Positions 1 to 9,121 of a DNA stretch of 64,000 nucleotides are shown piece after piece. The position numbers and the translations under genes are program-made. Position 1 is the first letter of the stretch. Each line of letters begins with the position of its first letter. This DNA comes from Neorhizobium sp. NCHU2750 (GTDB lineage Bacteria > Pseudomonadota > Alphaproteobacteria > Rhizobiales > Rhizobiaceae). The notes under the pieces were generated by a model. That model saw only the letters and a list, made by a program, of their open reading frames with translations. It was not told the DNA's origin and did no database searches. The DNA lies in assembly GCF_003597675.1 (NCBI RefSeq), contig NZ_CP030827.1, forward strand, positions 62,001 through 126,000. Direction: 5' to 3'.

Positions 1-447
1 ACGGAAATCGCCGTGCGGACCGCCCTTGCCATCAGGACCCTTGTGGTCGGCGCGCGGGCCGTCCGGATGATCCTTGTCGTCGGCCTTTTCAGGACGCGGA
101 TGGGCCTTCCGGAACGCTTCCATCTGGGCGATCTTGTAGTCGAGCAACTCGCCGCGGGTAATGGCGCCGTCCTTGTTCGCATCGATTGCCGTGAAGAGAG
201 TATCTTCGTAGGCGGTCATTTCCTCCTTGGAGATCTTACCGTCCTTGTTGGTGTCGGCATTCTTGAGGAGGCGGATGAAGAGCATGTCCTTCATCATGCC
301 ATGGCCCATCGGGTGGCCCATGGGCCGCATGTGGTGAGGTCCAGCATGGCCGTGAGCGGGCCGTTCCGGTGCGGCGAAGGCCGGGATCGCGGCTCCTGCG
401 ACCAGCACGGCTCCGAGGGTCGCCAAAACGATCTTCTTTGCGGTCAT
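1..447 (-). CDS. EF-hand domain secreted protein (3' end beyond window)
   Basis: The frame starts at an ATG at 447 on the minus strand and stays open to the window edge, giving 149 residues without a stop. The first 28 or so residues form a signal peptide (MTAKK, hydrophobic core, A-F-A-A cleavage region). A His/Met/Gly-rich linker follows, then two canonical EF-hand loops, DTNKDGKISKEE and DANKDGAITRGE, with acidic residues at positions 1, 3, 5 and 12. The visible tail is rich in Asp, His, Lys and Gly. The family binds Ca2+; the His/Met-rich linker could also bind other metals, which is inference. It is likely periplasmic. The C-terminus is missing because of the window limit, not because of a mutation. 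Confidence 0.85.
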   Translation of the reverse strand, partial: MTAKKIVLATLGAVLVAGAAIPAFAAPERPAHGHAGPHHMRPMGHPMGHGMMKDMLFIRLLKNADTNKDGKISKEEMTAYEDTLFTAIDANKDGAITRGELLDYKIAQMEAFRKAHPRPEKADDKDHPDGPRADHKGPDGKGGPHGDFR

Positions 448-580
448 CGATGGGTTCCTTTCCCTTTATTCCGATGACCTCAAGTTAGGGCCGCCAAGCC
501 CTGGCGACCACTTAAACTGTCGTAATGTGCATGAACTCTTTGTAATGCACGGTAGTAATTGGCGCAGCGATTTCCCGCCG

Positions 581-1294
581 TCAGCCGGCCGGCAGGCCCT
601 TGAGGAAACCTGCGAGATCGTCGGTCACATAGTCGATGTGATCGTCTTCCTCGGACAGCACTTCCCAGCGCTCCATCAGCACTTCGTCGAGATTGCGGGG
701 AACGAGCAGCACGGTGCGCATCCCAAGCGCCTTGGGAACTGTCAGATTGCGCGGCAGGTCTTCGAACATCGCCGCCTTCGTCGTGTCGACCCGGTGAAGG
801 CTGGCGAACTTGTCATAGGTTGCACCGGCTGGCTTCGGCACATAGCCGGCCGCGACGATGTCGAAAATGTCGTCGAAATTGTCGAGAATGCCGAGCGCGC
901 GGGCGGCGGCTTCCGCATGCGGCACGCTGCCATTGGTGAAGATGAACTTGCGGCCGGGCAGGGCATTGATCGCCGCCCCAAGCTCGGGGTTCGGCATCAG
1001 CGCCGAATAGTCGATCGCATGCGCCCGTTCGAGGAAACCGTCTGGGTCGATGCCGTAATGCAGCATCAGTCCCTGAAGCGTGGTGCCATGCTCATGGTAA
1101 TAGCGCTTCTGCAATGCGCGCGCCTCGTCCCGCTCCAGCTGCAGCAATTCCTGCACATAGGCAGTCATGTTGACATCTATCTGGGCGAAGAGATTAACGT
1201 GGTGGGGATAGAGCGTGTTGTCGAGATCGAAGACCCAGTCACGGATATGGGCGAAATCGGCAGCGTCGGGAGCGGTCTTGGGTTTGTTTTCCAT
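581..1294 (-). CDS. HAD-family pyrimidine 5'-nucleotidase
   Basis: A cytoplasmic HAD-superfamily phosphatase of about 237 residues. Motif I is FDLDNTLY near residue 25 (the two catalytic Asp), motif II is the FTNGS segment, and the KP-x-P/motif III and DLPRN segments follow. This arrangement, with the YPHHVNLFAQID stretch after motif I, is typical of the pyrimidine 5'-nucleotidase (SDT1-like) group, which hydrolyses UMP/CMP-type monophosphates. An upstream ATG five codons earlier (1309) is possible; neither start has a strong ribosome binding site, and the start MENKPK is chosen because it begins closer to the domain. It reads divergently from the transporter gene at 1402. Confidence 0.8.
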   Translation of the reverse strand: MENKPKTAPDAADFAHIRDWVFDLDNTLYPHHVNLFAQIDVNMTAYVQELLQLERDEARALQKRYYHEHGTTLQGLMLHYGIDPDGFLERAHAIDYSALMPNPELGAAINALPGRKFIFTNGSVPHAEAAARALGILDNFDDIFDIVAAGYVPKPAGATYDKFASLHRVDTTKAAMFEDLPRNLTVPKALGMRTVLLVPRNLDEVLMERWEVLSEEDDHIDYVTDDLAGFLKGLPAG

Positions 1295-1401
1295 GTTTCG
1301 CTTATGCACTGATGCGCTCTTAAAGAAAACGCCAAAAGGCGACCGGTTTTGCCCTTCGGCGACCTTGGCGATCTGTCTGCCGGCATGATACCGGCGAAAG
1401 C

Positions 1402-2304
1402 ATGGAACTCTGGATCCCCATCACCATTGCCGCCGCCTTCTTGCAGAACCTGCGGTCGGCATTGCAGAAGCATCTTCAGGGCAAGCTCGGCACGCGCGGT
1501 GCGAGCTTCGTCCGCTTCGGCTACGGTTTTCCCGTGGCGATCCTCTATGTCGTCCTGCTCCATCTGATCGCCGGATATTCCTTTCCGCATCTCAATCTGG
1601 ATTTCGCCATATGGGCGATCGTCGGAGGTCTGGCGCAGATCTTCGCCACCATCATGCTGGTGCATCTCTTCTCGCTCAGAAACTTCGCAGTCGGCACTGC
1701 CTATTCGAAGACCGAGCCGGTCCAGGCCGCCATCTTCGGCTTTATCCTTCTCGGCGAGAAACTCACCGCGGGCGCCGTCGGCGCGATCATCGTCGGGGTC
1801 ATCGGCGTGATGATCATCTCGATGGCGCGCATGCCGCTCTCGTGGAAAAACATGCTGGCCGCACTGGCAAGCAGGACGGCGCTGATCGGCATCGCATCGG
1901 GCGCCGTCTTCGGCATTTCCGCCGTCGCCTATCGCAGCGCCTCGCTGGCACTCGACGGGCCGAATTCGATCATGCAGGCGGCAATGACGCTTGCCTGCGT
2001 CACCACCTTCCAGACGCTTTTCATGCTCGTCTGGATGCTGTGGAAGGACAAGGGCGAGATCGTCACGGTCATCAGGACCTGGCGTTCCTCGTCTCTGGTC
2101 GGTCTTGCCAGTGTCTGCGGCTCCGCCTGCTGGTTTACCGCCATGACCCTGCAGCAGGTGGCCTATGTTCGCGCGCTCGGCCAGATCGAGCTCGTCTTCA
2201 CCTTCACGGCTTCCTATTTTCTCTTCCACGAACGGGTCAACCGTATGGAAATCCTCGGTTGCCTGTTCATCGTCGCCGGCATTGTCGGCCTGCTCTTCCG
2301 CTGA
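1402..2304 (+). CDS. DMT/EamA-type membrane transporter
   Basis: A 300-residue polytopic inner-membrane protein with about ten hydrophobic segments arranged as two halves, the pattern of EamA-type drug/metabolite transporters. The segment around residues 95-140 (FAVGTAYSKTEPVQAA, then the LLGEKLTAGAVGAIIVGVIG stretch) and the C-terminal repeat (ALGQIELVFTFTASYFLFHERV) are the paired helix-4/5 signatures of the family. The substrate cannot be told from sequence. It is followed at once by a strong terminator and converges with argB. Only a weak ribosome binding site precedes the ATG. Confidence 0.8.
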   Translation: MELWIPITIAAAFLQNLRSALQKHLQGKLGTRGASFVRFGYGFPVAILYVVLLHLIAGYSFPHLNLDFAIWAIVGGLAQIFATIMLVHLFSLRNFAVGTAYSKTEPVQAAIFGFILLGEKLTAGAVGAIIVGVIGVMIISMARMPLSWKNMLAALASRTALIGIASGAVFGISAVAYRSASLALDGPNSIMQAAMTLACVTTFQTLFMLVWMLWKDKGEIVTVIRTWRSSSLVGLASVCGSACWFTAMTLQQVAYVRALGQIELVFTFTASYFLFHERVNRMEILGCLFIVAGIVGLLFR

Positions 2305-2307
2305 CAT

Positions 2308-2337
2308 CAAAAAAAGGCGCCTCGCGGCGCCTTATTT
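2308..2337. terminator. Bidirectional rho-independent terminator
   Basis: An 8-bp perfect stem, AAGGCGCC / GGCGCCTT, with a TCGC loop lies between the convergent transporter and argB. An A-run lies on its left and a T-rich stretch on its right, so it can stop transcripts from both strands. Confidence 0.85.
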
Positions 2338-2363
2338 CGGTTCGGGAATATCTGGCGAGCGGC

Positions 2364-3251
2364 TCAGGGCACGATCAGCGTGCCGGCACCGCGCTCGGTA
2401 AAGATTTCGAGCAGCACCGAATGGGCCGTCTTGCCGTTCAGGATGACGACGCCCTGTACGCCGGCGCGGATCGCATCGATGCAGGTCTCGACCTTCGGGA
2501 TCATGCCGCCGGAAATCGTGCCGTCCTTGATCAGAGCCTGAGCCTCGGCAACGGTCAGTTCCTTGATCAGGTTCTTGTTCTTGTCGAGTACGCCCGGAAC
2601 GTCGGTGAGGAACAGCAGGCGGGTCGCATGCAGCGCACCGGCGATGGCACCGGCAAACGTGTCGGCATTGATGTTGTAGGTGGCGCCGTCACGACCCGGT
2701 GCGACCGGCGCGATGACCGGGATCATTTCCGACTTGGCGAGAAGATCGAGCAGCGTGCGGTCGACTTCGACCACTTCGCCGACAAAACCGAGATCGAGCA
2801 CGCGCTCTATGTTGCTGTCCGGATCGACGACGGTCTTCTTTGCCTTTTCGGCGAAGACCATGTTGCCGTCCTTGCCGCAAAGGCCGATCGCCCATTCGCC
2901 GGTCTGGTTGATCAGCGCAACGATTTCCTTGTTGATCGAACCGGCAAGCACCATCTCGACGATCTCGACGGTCTTGGCATCGGTGACACGAAGGCCGCCT
3001 TCGAACTTCGATTCGATGCCCATCTTGTTGAGCATCGCGCCGATCTGCGGGCCGCCGCCATGCACGACGATCGGGTTGACGCCGGACTGCTTCAGAAGCG
3101 CGATATCGGCGGCAAAGGCCTTGCCGAGCTCGGTGTCACCCATCGCGTGGCCACCGTATTTGACCACGATCGTCTTGTTCTCATAGCGCTGCATATAGGG
3201 CAGAGCCTGGGCGAGGAGCTTGGCCTGGAGTTCGCTGTCGGACGTCGTCAT
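2364..3251 (-). CDS. argB: Acetylglutamate kinase
   Basis: Phosphorylates N-acetyl-L-glutamate, the second step of arginine synthesis, in the cytoplasm. The 295-residue protein fits the hexameric, arginine-inhibited ArgB class: an N-terminal helix ([26 protein letters not shown]) precedes the kinase core. Visible motifs are VVKYGGHAM (phosphate-binding Lys and glycines), VVHGGGPQI (substrate glycine loop) and the C-terminal [10 protein letters not shown] segment with the catalytic-site Lys. The N-terminal helix is the element associated with arginine feedback inhibition. argD and argF are about 42 kb away in this window. Divergent from the ECF sigma gene, which it faces across about 130 bases. 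Confidence 0.97.
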   Translation of the reverse strand: MTTSDSELQAKLLAQALPYMQRYENKTIVVKYGGHAMGDTELGKAFAADIALLKQSGVNPIVVHGGGPQIGAMLNKMGIESKFEGGLRVTDAKTVEIVEMVLAGSINKEIVALINQTGEWAIGLCGKDGNMVFAEKAKKTVVDPDSNIERVLDLGFVGEVVEVDRTLLDLLAKSEMIPVIAPVAPGRDGATYNINADTFAGAIAGALHATRLLFLTDVPGVLDKNKNLIKELTVAEAQALIKDGTISGGMIPKVETCIDAIRAGVQGVVILNGKTAHSVLLEIFTERGAGTLIVP

Positions 3252-3303
3252 GAAAATCCCTCACATCAAAGGTGGGGCGCTTTTAGCGCATCTTTTTGAC
3301 AGA

Positions 3304-3332
3304 TGAAACAATCTGGTGGCAAGTTTCGATCG
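3304..3332 (+). promoter_or_regulatory. Putative ECF-type promoter of the sigma gene
   Basis: TGAAAC at 3304-3309, 17 bases, then CGATCG at 3327-3332. The same elements with the same spacing occur before the fasciclin gene (4718-4746). ECF sigma factors typically use an AAC-containing -35 and a CG-rich -10, so this is a likely autoregulated promoter, about 50-80 bases before the TTG start. Confidence 0.55.
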
Positions 3333-3384
3333 TAGCAGGTGAAGAGTGGGCGCCTGCGGCCCGCCATCGGCTCGGGAGGTTGAT

Positions 3385-3927
3385 TTGGCATCGGAAAATG
3401 ACATCGCCGCCCTCGTCGGTCGCGTGGCATTGCGCGACAGGGCAGCTTTTGCCGAACTTTATTCGCATGTCGCACCGAAACTTTTTTCCGTCTGCCTTCG
3501 TATCCTCAAGGATCGTGGCGAGGCCGAAGATGCGCTGCAGGAAGTCTTCGTCAAAATCTGGCAGAGAGCCGGGCGTTTTGCCGCGGCAGGCCATAGTGTG
3601 ATGGCATGGCTCGTGACGATCGCGAGAAACCATTCTATTGATGTGTTGAGGGCTCGTCGCCCGGCGGGCGAGAGCCCGGATGACGATTGGCAGATCGCCG
3701 ATCCGGCTCCGGGCCCCGAACAGGCGGCGATGACGAAATGGGAAGGCAAGCGCATTGACAGGTGCATGGCGGAGTTGGATCCTGATCGTGCCGGAGCGGT
3801 GCGCAGCGCCTATGTTGAAGGTCTGACCTATCAGGAACTGGCCGACCTTCACGGCGTGCCGATCAATACGATGCGTACATGGCTGCGCCGCAGCCTGATG
3901 AAACTGAGAGAGTGTCTCGATCGATGA
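3385..3927 (+). CDS. ECF RNA polymerase sigma factor
   Basis: A 180-residue group 4 sigma factor. Region 2 (about residues 15-82) contains RDRAAFAELY and the RILKDRGEAEDALQEVFVKIW core-binding/-10 segment. Region 4 (about 125-175) contains LTYQELADLHGVPINTMRTWLRR, the -35 recognition helix-turn-helix. The TTG at 3385 is taken as the start because GGGAGG lies five bases before it; an in-frame ATG at 3346 would add 13 residues and has no good binding site. The stop overlaps the start of the anti-sigma gene (ATGA), which indicates translational coupling. The pairing with an RskA-like anti-sigma factor suggests SigK-type control. Confidence 0.9.
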   Translation: MASENDIAALVGRVALRDRAAFAELYSHVAPKLFSVCLRILKDRGEAEDALQEVFVKIWQRAGRFAAAGHSVMAWLVTIARNHSIDVLRARRPAGESPDDDWQIADPAPGPEQAAMTKWEGKRIDRCMAELDPDRAGAVRSAYVEGLTYQELADLHGVPINTMRTWLRRSLMKLRECLDR

Positions 3928-4655
3928 GCAAGCCGGAACAAAGCGAAGGAGATCGCTCACGCGACCAGCTTCTGGCCGGAGAGTATGTTTTAGGCGTCCT
4001 GCCGCACGCCGAAAGACGCAATGTCGAAGCGCGCATGCGGGAGGATCGGCAGTTTGCCGCCATGGTCGCCAACTGGCAGGAAAATCTCTCTTCCTTCGAT
4101 GGCGACTACGGCGAAGAAATGCCGCCGTCCAAGGCGTTTTCCCGCATCGAGGCGCGATTGTTTTCTGCCAAGGCGGCTCGGCAGCCGGTGCGCCTGCCGG
4201 GCAGAATGTGGAACTCTCTTGCCCTGTGGCGCGGCCTGACACTTGCATCCCTGGCACTGCTGGCGGTCTACGCGTCGTTCCAGTCAGGCTGGATTGGCGA
4301 ATTGCCGTCCTCGCAGACACTGGTGGCACAGTTGAGCGGTGACGCAGCCAACCCGGTCGGCATGATGGCGCGCTACGACAGCGGCAATGGCCAGCTCCAA
4401 TTGTTGCCGGTGGCCGCGCGGGCCGCCGATGCGCATTCGCTGCAGCTCTGGCTGGTGCCGGACAATGGTGGTGCGCCGGTATCGCTCGGCGTCCTGCCTC
4501 AGACGGGTGAAAGCTCTGTCCGTATCCCCGTCGGCTTGCGCCCGCGCCTGAAGAATGGCGTCACCTTGGCCGTCAGTGTCGAGCCTGTCGGTGGGTCTCC
4601 GACCGGGCAACCCACGGGGCCGGTGGTCGCCTCCGGCAAGGCGCAGGGTATCTGA
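3924..4655 (+). CDS. RskA-like membrane anti-sigma factor
   Basis: A 243-residue protein whose start overlaps the sigma stop by four bases. The N-terminal cytoplasmic part (about 1-95, with the RDQLLAGEYVLGVLPHAERR segment typical of these anti-sigma domains) should bind the sigma factor. One transmembrane helix lies at about 97-119 (NSLALWRGLTLASLALL). The periplasmic C-terminal half matches the RskA anti-sigma-K family, with a core around HSLQLWLVPDNGGAPVSLGVL. It likely holds the sigma inactive until an envelope signal arrives; that signal is not visible. No Cys/His zinc-binding set of the ZAS type is seen. Confidence 0.85.
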   Translation: MSKPEQSEGDRSRDQLLAGEYVLGVLPHAERRNVEARMREDRQFAAMVANWQENLSSFDGDYGEEMPPSKAFSRIEARLFSAKAARQPVRLPGRMWNSLALWRGLTLASLALLAVYASFQSGWIGELPSSQTLVAQLSGDAANPVGMMARYDSGNGQLQLLPVAARAADAHSLQLWLVPDNGGAPVSLGVLPQTGESSVRIPVGLRPRLKNGVTLAVSVEPVGGSPTGQPTGPVVASGKAQGI

Positions 4656-4678
4656 CTTAGAAATAAGGTATCGGAATC

Positions 4679-4708
4679 AGCGGCTTGAAAATTTCAGGCC
4701 GCTTTTTT
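4679..4708 (+). terminator. Rho-independent terminator after the sigma/anti-sigma pair
   Basis: An 11-12 bp stem (AGCGGCTTGAA with TTCAGGCCGCT, one G-T pair) is followed directly by six T. It separates the sigma pair from the fasciclin gene, which therefore needs its own promoter. Confidence 0.85.
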
Positions 4709-4717
4709 CATGGCCTC

Positions 4718-4746
4718 TGAAACTCTTTTCGCCGGCCTTTCGTCTC
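4718..4746 (+). promoter_or_regulatory. Putative ECF-type promoter of the fasciclin gene
   Basis: TGAAAC at 4718-4723, 17 bases, then CGTCTC at 4741-4746, matching the element before the sigma gene in sequence and spacing. It sits directly after the terminator of the sigma pair, so the fasciclin gene looks like a separate target of the same sigma factor. Confidence 0.55.
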
Positions 4747-4837
4747 TTGCTGTGTCTCCGCTGAAGTCGGGACGGCAAGCCTTGGAAGGCGCGCATCCGC
4801 GCCGGGGCGACAGATCCTTCGGGAGGAAGAGGAAGTC

Positions 4838-5395
4838 ATGTTCAGGTCCACATTCCGCACATTCGCGATTGCAACCGCAATCTCCGCACTCGCTGTCGGC
4901 GCCGAGGCTGCCAACCCCAAGGTCGGCGGCGCTGCAATGTACGAGAACAAGAATATCGTCGAGAACGCGATGAACTCCAAGGACCACACCACGCTGGTCG
5001 CCGCCGTCAAGGCCGCCGGCCTGGTCGGGACGCTCGAAGGCAAGGGGCCGTTCACCGTTTTCGCCCCGACCAACGAAGCCTTCGCAGCCCTGCCGAAAGG
5101 CACGGTCGACAACCTGCTGAAACCGGAAAACAAGGCGCAACTGGTCAAGGTCCTGACCTGCCATGTCGTCGCGGCCGACGCCATGTCGAAGACGATCGAG
5201 AAGATGATCAAGGACGACAAGGGTACGCATGACGTCAAGACCGTCGGCGGCTGCATCCTGAAGGCCAAGGAAAGCATGGGCAAGATCACCCTGACCGACG
5301 AAACCGGTGGCGTCGCACATGTGACGATCGCCGACGTCAAGCAGTCGAACGGCGTCATTCATGTCATCGACAAGGTTCTTCTTCCCAAGATGTAA
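4838..5395 (+). CDS. Secreted fasciclin (FAS1) domain protein
   Basis: A 185-residue exported protein. The signal peptide covers about residues 1-25, ending in VGAEA-A. A single FAS1 domain follows (about 40-183), with the H1 box GPFTVFAPTNEAFAAL and the C-terminal NGVIHVIDKVLLP box. FAS1 proteins are adhesion or surface proteins; small single-domain forms in rhizobia include Nex18-like proteins. The start has a purine-rich binding site (GAGGAAGAGGAAG). Its location behind an ECF sigma/anti-sigma pair and a shared promoter motif suggests that it is a target gene of that sigma factor. Confidence 0.9.
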   Translation: MFRSTFRTFAIATAISALAVGAEAANPKVGGAAMYENKNIVENAMNSKDHTTLVAAVKAAGLVGTLEGKGPFTVFAPTNEAFAALPKGTVDNLLKPENKAQLVKVLTCHVVAADAMSKTIEKMIKDDKGTHDVKTVGGCILKAKESMGKITLTDETGGVAHVTIADVKQSNGVIHVIDKVLLPKM

Positions 5396-5429
5396 GCGCC
5401 GTTCGCCCGAACCTGCAGCTTGCATCGCG

Positions 5430-5465
5430 ATCCGGCCGTTCTTCCTGAGGGCGGCCGGATTTCTG
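5430..5465 (+). terminator. Terminator after the fasciclin gene
   Basis: A nine-base perfect stem (ATCCGGCCG / CGGCCGGAT) with a 13-base loop, followed by a T-rich stretch. It lies between the convergent fasciclin gene and engB. Confidence 0.75.
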
Positions 5466-5491
5466 TTCTCCCGATAAGCGCAGGGATTGCC

Positions 5492-6151
5492 CTAGATCTT
5501 CGGTGTCACCGCTTCGACGATTGCCTCGCGCAGCTCGTCCACGCCCTTGCCCTTTTCCGATGAGGTGGAAAGCACTTCCGGGTAGGCGGCGGGGCGTTTG
5601 CGGATCTTTTCCAGCGTCTCGGCAATCAGCTTGGGAACCGCCGGTTCCTTGATCTTGTCGGTCTTGGTCAGCACGATCTGGTAGGAGACGGCCGACTTGT
5701 CGAGCAGATCCAGTACTTCGTCATCGTTCTTCTTCAGGCCGTGGCGGCTGTCGATCAGCACATAGACGCGCTTCAGCGTGGCGCGACCGCGCAGATAGTC
5801 GAAGACGAGCTTCGTCCAGGCATCGACATGTTCCTTCGGCGCCTGCGCATAGCCATAGCCCGGCATGTCGACCAGCGCCATCGGCGGCAGGTCACCGGCT
5901 TCACCGGAATAGCCGTCCGGCACGAAATAGTTGAGTTCCTGCGTGCGGCCCGGCGTGTTGGATGTCCGCGCCAGTCCCTTCTGGCCGACCAGCGCATTGA
6001 TCAGCGATGATTTGCCGACATTCGAGCGGCCGGCAAAGGCCACCTCGAACGGGCCTTCCGGCGGCAGGAATTTCATCGACGGCACGCCGCGGATGAAGAT
6101 CCAGGGACGGCCGAAAAGCGGGCGCTCGCCGTTTGTCGTGTCGTCTGCCAT
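5492..6151 (-). CDS. engB: YihA/EngB ribosome biogenesis GTPase
   Basis: A 219-residue circularly simple GTPase needed for late 50S ribosome assembly and cell division. G1 is GRSNVGKSS (residues 41-49), G2 lies in the TSNTPGRTQ segment, G3 is DMPGYG (about 95-100), and G4 is LTKTDKIK (about 160). The N-terminal [20 protein letters not shown] segment is typical of the alphaproteobacterial form. It lies downstream of yidC but behind a terminator. Confidence 0.95.
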   Translation of the reverse strand: MADDTTNGERPLFGRPWIFIRGVPSMKFLPPEGPFEVAFAGRSNVGKSSLINALVGQKGLARTSNTPGRTQELNYFVPDGYSGEAGDLPPMALVDMPGYGYAQAPKEHVDAWTKLVFDYLRGRATLKRVYVLIDSRHGLKKNDDEVLDLLDKSAVSYQIVLTKTDKIKEPAVPKLIAETLEKIRKRPAAYPEVLSTSSEKGKGVDELREAIVEAVTPKI

Positions 6152-6266
6152 CGGTTGTCTCGTCCTTCTTGTGGTGAGCGGCTGGATTCCGGGTTTTGGC
6201 CGGCAATGTCAAGGCTTCTGCCTAGATCGGGCTGCAATCAAGGAATGCTTTGTCTCGCAACCAAAA

Positions 6267-6294
6267 GAAAACCCCGGACGATGCCGGGGTTTTC
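6267..6294 (-). terminator. Terminator of the rpmH-rnpA-yidC transcript
   Basis: The stem GAAAACCCCGG / CCGGGGTTTTC with a six-base loop lies seven bases after the yidC stop. On the minus strand it ends in a T-run, so it is a classic rho-independent terminator separating yidC from engB. Confidence 0.88.
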
Positions 6295-6300
6295 GAGGCT

Positions 6301-8097
6301 TTATTTCGTTGGCGCCGGCTTTCGCTTGAACAGCGTCTTCAGATTGTCGAACAGCTCGATCTTGGCGCCATGGCGCTTCATGATCACCGCCTGCTGGGTC
6401 ACCGACAGAGTGTTGTTCCAGGCCCAATAGATCACGAGACCCGAGGGGAACGAGGCCAGCATATAGGTGAAGACGAGCGGCATCCAGGTGAACAGCATTG
6501 CCTGGGTCGGATCCGGCGGCGTCGGGTTCATGCGCATCTGCAGGAACATCGTGATGCCCATCACGATCGGCCATACGCCGATCATCAGGAAATGCGGTAC
6601 GTCATACGGCAGTGCGCCGAAGAGGTTGAACAGCGAGGTCGGGTCCGGCGCCGAGAGGTCCTGGATCCAGCCGAAGAACGGCGCGTGGCGCATCTCGATC
6701 GTGGTGTAGATCACCTTGTAGAGCGAGAAGAAGATCGGGATCTGCAACACGACCGGCCAGCAACCGGCGATCGGGTTGATCTTCTCTTCCTTGTAGAGTG
6801 CCATCGTTGCCTGCTGTAGCGCCATGCGGTCGTCGCCGTGCTTGGCCTTCAGCTCTTCCATTTTCGGCTGCATGCGCTTCATGTTGGCCATCGAAGCATA
6901 CTGCTTGCTGGCCAGCGGGAAGAACAGCAGCTTCACCACCACGGTCGTCAGTAGGATGGCGACGCCGAAGTTTCCGACATGACGGAAGAAGAAGTCCATC
7001 AGCATGAACATCGGCTTGGTGATGAAGTAGAACCAGCCCCAGTCGATGACGAGATCGAAATGCGGAACGCCCTGATCGCGATACTGATCGATCAGCGGCA
7101 CTTCCTTGGCGCCGGCGAAGACCATGTTCTTCAGTTCGGTCGTCTGGCCTGGCTGAATGGTGACGGCATCACCCTTGTAGTCGGCCTGGTAGCGCGGCTG
7201 GCCATCGGTAAAGTGCGTGAAGCGGCTGTCGTAAGCCATCGACTGAGGCGGGATGATCGTCGCGGCCCAGTACTTGTCGGTAATCCCGAGCCAGCCACCC
7301 GTCGCCTTCGCGTTCGTGACGGCTTCCTTCTCGACATTGGCGTAGGTGTGCTCGCTCAGGCTGCCGTCGGCGCCGATATAGCCGAGGAAGCCCTCATGGA
7401 TGACCCACACGGACGGCGTCGAAGGCTTGTTGTTGCGCGTCACGCGACCATAGGCGGACAGCGTAACCGGTGCGCTGCCCGGATTCTGGATCTTGTCGTC
7501 GACGGTCAGCATGTAATGCTCATCGACCGAAATCGTGCGGGTAAAGACCACGCCATTGTCGTTGGTATAGCTGAGCGTGACCGGAGTGGTGGCGGTCAGC
7601 TTGTCGCCGCTGGCGACCGTCCACTTGGTGGTCGGGCCGGGGGTGGCACCGCTGTTGTCGCTGCCGACATAGCCCAGTTCGCTGTAATATCCTTCCGCCG
7701 TATCGGCGGGCGAAAACAGCGTGATGATCGGGCTCGAGTTGTCGACGGTCTCATGATAGTCGCGAAGCTTCAGGTCGTCGAAGCGTGCGCCTGTGAGGTT
7801 GATCGAACCGGAAATCGCCGGCGTGTCGATCTGCACGCGCTCGGATTTCGCCAGTGCCTGTTCTCTGGTGGCCGTAGCCTGGGCAGGGCCGGCATTGGGA
7901 AGGTTGCCCGTCGTCGCTGTTGCACTCCCGGCAGTCGTGGTCTTGGCGGCGTTCTGCGCAGCCTGCTGTGCCTGCTGAGCTTCTTCGGCCTTCCGCTGGG
8001 CTTCCATGCGCGGATTCATATAGAGGAACTGCCAGGCAATGACGATCACCACCGAAAGTGCGATCGCGATGAAGTAATTTCTCTTGTTTTCCATCAT
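6301..8097 (-). CDS. yidC: Membrane protein insertase YidC
   Basis: A 598-residue inner-membrane insertase of the Gram-negative type. It has an N-terminal transmembrane anchor (about residues 7-24), an Ala/Gln/Thr-rich linker, a large periplasmic P1 beta-domain (about 80-340), and the conserved five-helix insertase core (about 350-570). Core segments include [24 protein letters not shown] (with the conserved Lys/Arg region), the [18 protein letters not shown] cytoplasmic hairpin and the [16 protein letters not shown] helix. A basic tail ends the protein ([10 protein letters not shown]). The first ATG overlaps the rnpA stop (ATGA), so the two genes are coupled; a second ATG follows immediately. 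No yidD gene lies between rnpA and yidC. Confidence 0.97.
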   Translation of the reverse strand: MMENKRNYFIAIALSVVIVIAWQFLYMNPRMEAQRKAEEAQQAQQAAQNAAKTTTAGSATATTGNLPNAGPAQATATREQALAKSERVQIDTPAISGSINLTGARFDDLKLRDYHETVDNSSPIITLFSPADTAEGYYSELGYVGSDNSGATPGPTTKWTVASGDKLTATTPVTLSYTNDNGVVFTRTISVDEHYMLTVDDKIQNPGSAPVTLSAYGRVTRNNKPSTPSVWVIHEGFLGYIGADGSLSEHTYANVEKEAVTNAKATGGWLGITDKYWAATIIPPQSMAYDSRFTHFTDGQPRYQADYKGDAVTIQPGQTTELKNMVFAGAKEVPLIDQYRDQGVPHFDLVIDWGWFYFITKPMFMLMDFFFRHVGNFGVAILLTTVVVKLLFFPLASKQYASMANMKRMQPKMEELKAKHGDDRMALQQATMALYKEEKINPIAGCWPVVLQIPIFFSLYKVIYTTIEMRHAPFFGWIQDLSAPDPTSLFNLFGALPYDVPHFLMIGVWPIVMGITMFLQMRMNPTPPDPTQAMLFTWMPLVFTYMLASFPSGLVIYWAWNNTLSVTQQAVIMKRHGAKIELFDNLKTLFKRKPAPTK

Positions 8098-8486
8098 GCT
8101 TTCCTGGACGGGACCCCTGCGGCCGGCTTTGGTTTCTGCCTGCCTTCTACGCGCGCGACAAGCTGTTCTGTCAGTTCTGAAAAGGGAATGCTCAGAACAT
8201 CTCTGCGCGCGACAATCACATAGTCGTGTCCGCTTTGCATTGCAAACCCGGCGCCGGTGCGCACGGCCTCACGGAGGCGACGGCGCATTCTGTTGCGCTC
8301 GACGGCATTGCCATGCTTCTTGGTAACGGTGAAGCCGACACGTGGCGGCTCGCCGGATTGTTTCCGGTCGAGAACTTCGAGGAGAAAGGTTCTGCCGCGC
8401 CGGGCCTCGCCCCCGCGAACAGCAAGAAACTGCGGCCGGCTTTTCAGCCGCCCGACAGTGCTTTTCGTATCATCAGACGTCGTCAC
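8094..8486 (-). CDS. rnpA: Ribonuclease P protein component
   Basis: The protein subunit of RNase P, which assists 5' processing of tRNA precursors. The 130-residue product contains [15 protein letters not shown] at the start of the fold, the central [27 protein letters not shown] segment, which is the RNR-type signature of the family, and the [12 protein letters not shown] strand. It lies 24 bases after rpmH and overlaps yidC by four bases, the usual rpmH-rnpA-yidC arrangement. Confidence 0.95.
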   Translation of the reverse strand: MTTSDDTKSTVGRLKSRPQFLAVRGGEARRGRTFLLEVLDRKQSGEPPRVGFTVTKKHGNAVERNRMRRRLREAVRTGAGFAMQSGHDYVIVARRDVLSIPFSELTEQLVARVEGRQKPKPAAGVPSRKA

Positions 8487-8510
8487 TGCCCGGTCCGGGC
8501 AAGTCGGCCG

Positions 8511-8645
8511 TTAGGCCGACAGACGAGCGCGGCCGCGTGCGCGACGGGCAGAAAGAACCTTACGGCCACCCTTGGTAGCCATGCGGGCACGAAAACCGTG
8601 ACGACGCTTGCGAACAAGCTTGGACGGTTGGTAGGTACGCTTCAT
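8511..8645 (-). CDS. rpmH: 50S ribosomal protein L34
   Basis: A 44-residue, highly basic protein read on the minus strand. It begins [20 protein letters not shown] and contains [19 protein letters not shown], which matches L34 along its full length. It is the first gene of the rpmH-rnpA-yidC unit, and its stop lies 24 bases before the rnpA start. Confidence 0.97.
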   Translation of the reverse strand: MKRTYQPSKLVRKRRHGFRARMATKGGRKVLSARRARGRARLSA

Positions 8646-9121
8646 TTATTTAATACCGCGGTGTGCGGCCCTTCTTGGGTATTGCTTCTCAAGGAAGCAA
8701 AAGCGTTTCGGAAAATGCGCAATGGGCGGAATTGCCGTGGCAGCCCGCCGTTTGAGCGCGCGGGCATATAGGTCAGGTTGGGACTGAAAGTCAATTGCCA
8801 CCGGCGGAAAGCCGCAGAGGCCTCGAGACAAGGGTCATAATATAAGGAAAATAAAATTCAATTATTAATAATTAAGTTATTTGAATGATCCGCTATGGTT
8901 GCGAATTTCTGGTCGAATTTTGCAAATGTCATCTCCACGGAGCCTCAGGACGAAAACTTCTTCCTGAGATTGTATTCCGCCGCGTATTGATTTTCCTCTT
9001 GGTGGCTGTTTTCGCGGTTTTGGTTGCACTCAGGGCTTATTAACAACTCGATGCTATTTCTGGCCCATCAGGAGTAGCGGGAAGGCCCCGATATTCTCTG
9101 CGGCTTATTGGAGGGGTAGTC
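8646..9121. other. Intergenic region between rpmH and a chemoreceptor gene
   Basis: About 475 bases without a gene, separating divergent genes. It holds the promoters of rpmH (minus) and of the chemoreceptor (plus). A clearly AT-rich patch lies at about 8838-8890, unlike the GC-rich surroundings. I see no DnaA-box cluster, RNA gene or repeat there. Confidence 0.5.

Noticed and set aside
1611..3299. A long open frame on the plus strand across the transporter and argB
   Set aside because: It runs antisense to argB and in a shifted frame of the transporter; the residues are low complexity (runs of R, H, A, G) typical of GC-rich shadow frames.
8646..9121. Possible replication origin next to rpmH
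   Set aside because: The AT-rich patch is short, no DnaA-box cluster or dnaA gene is seen, and the rpmH-dnaA linkage does not hold in this group.
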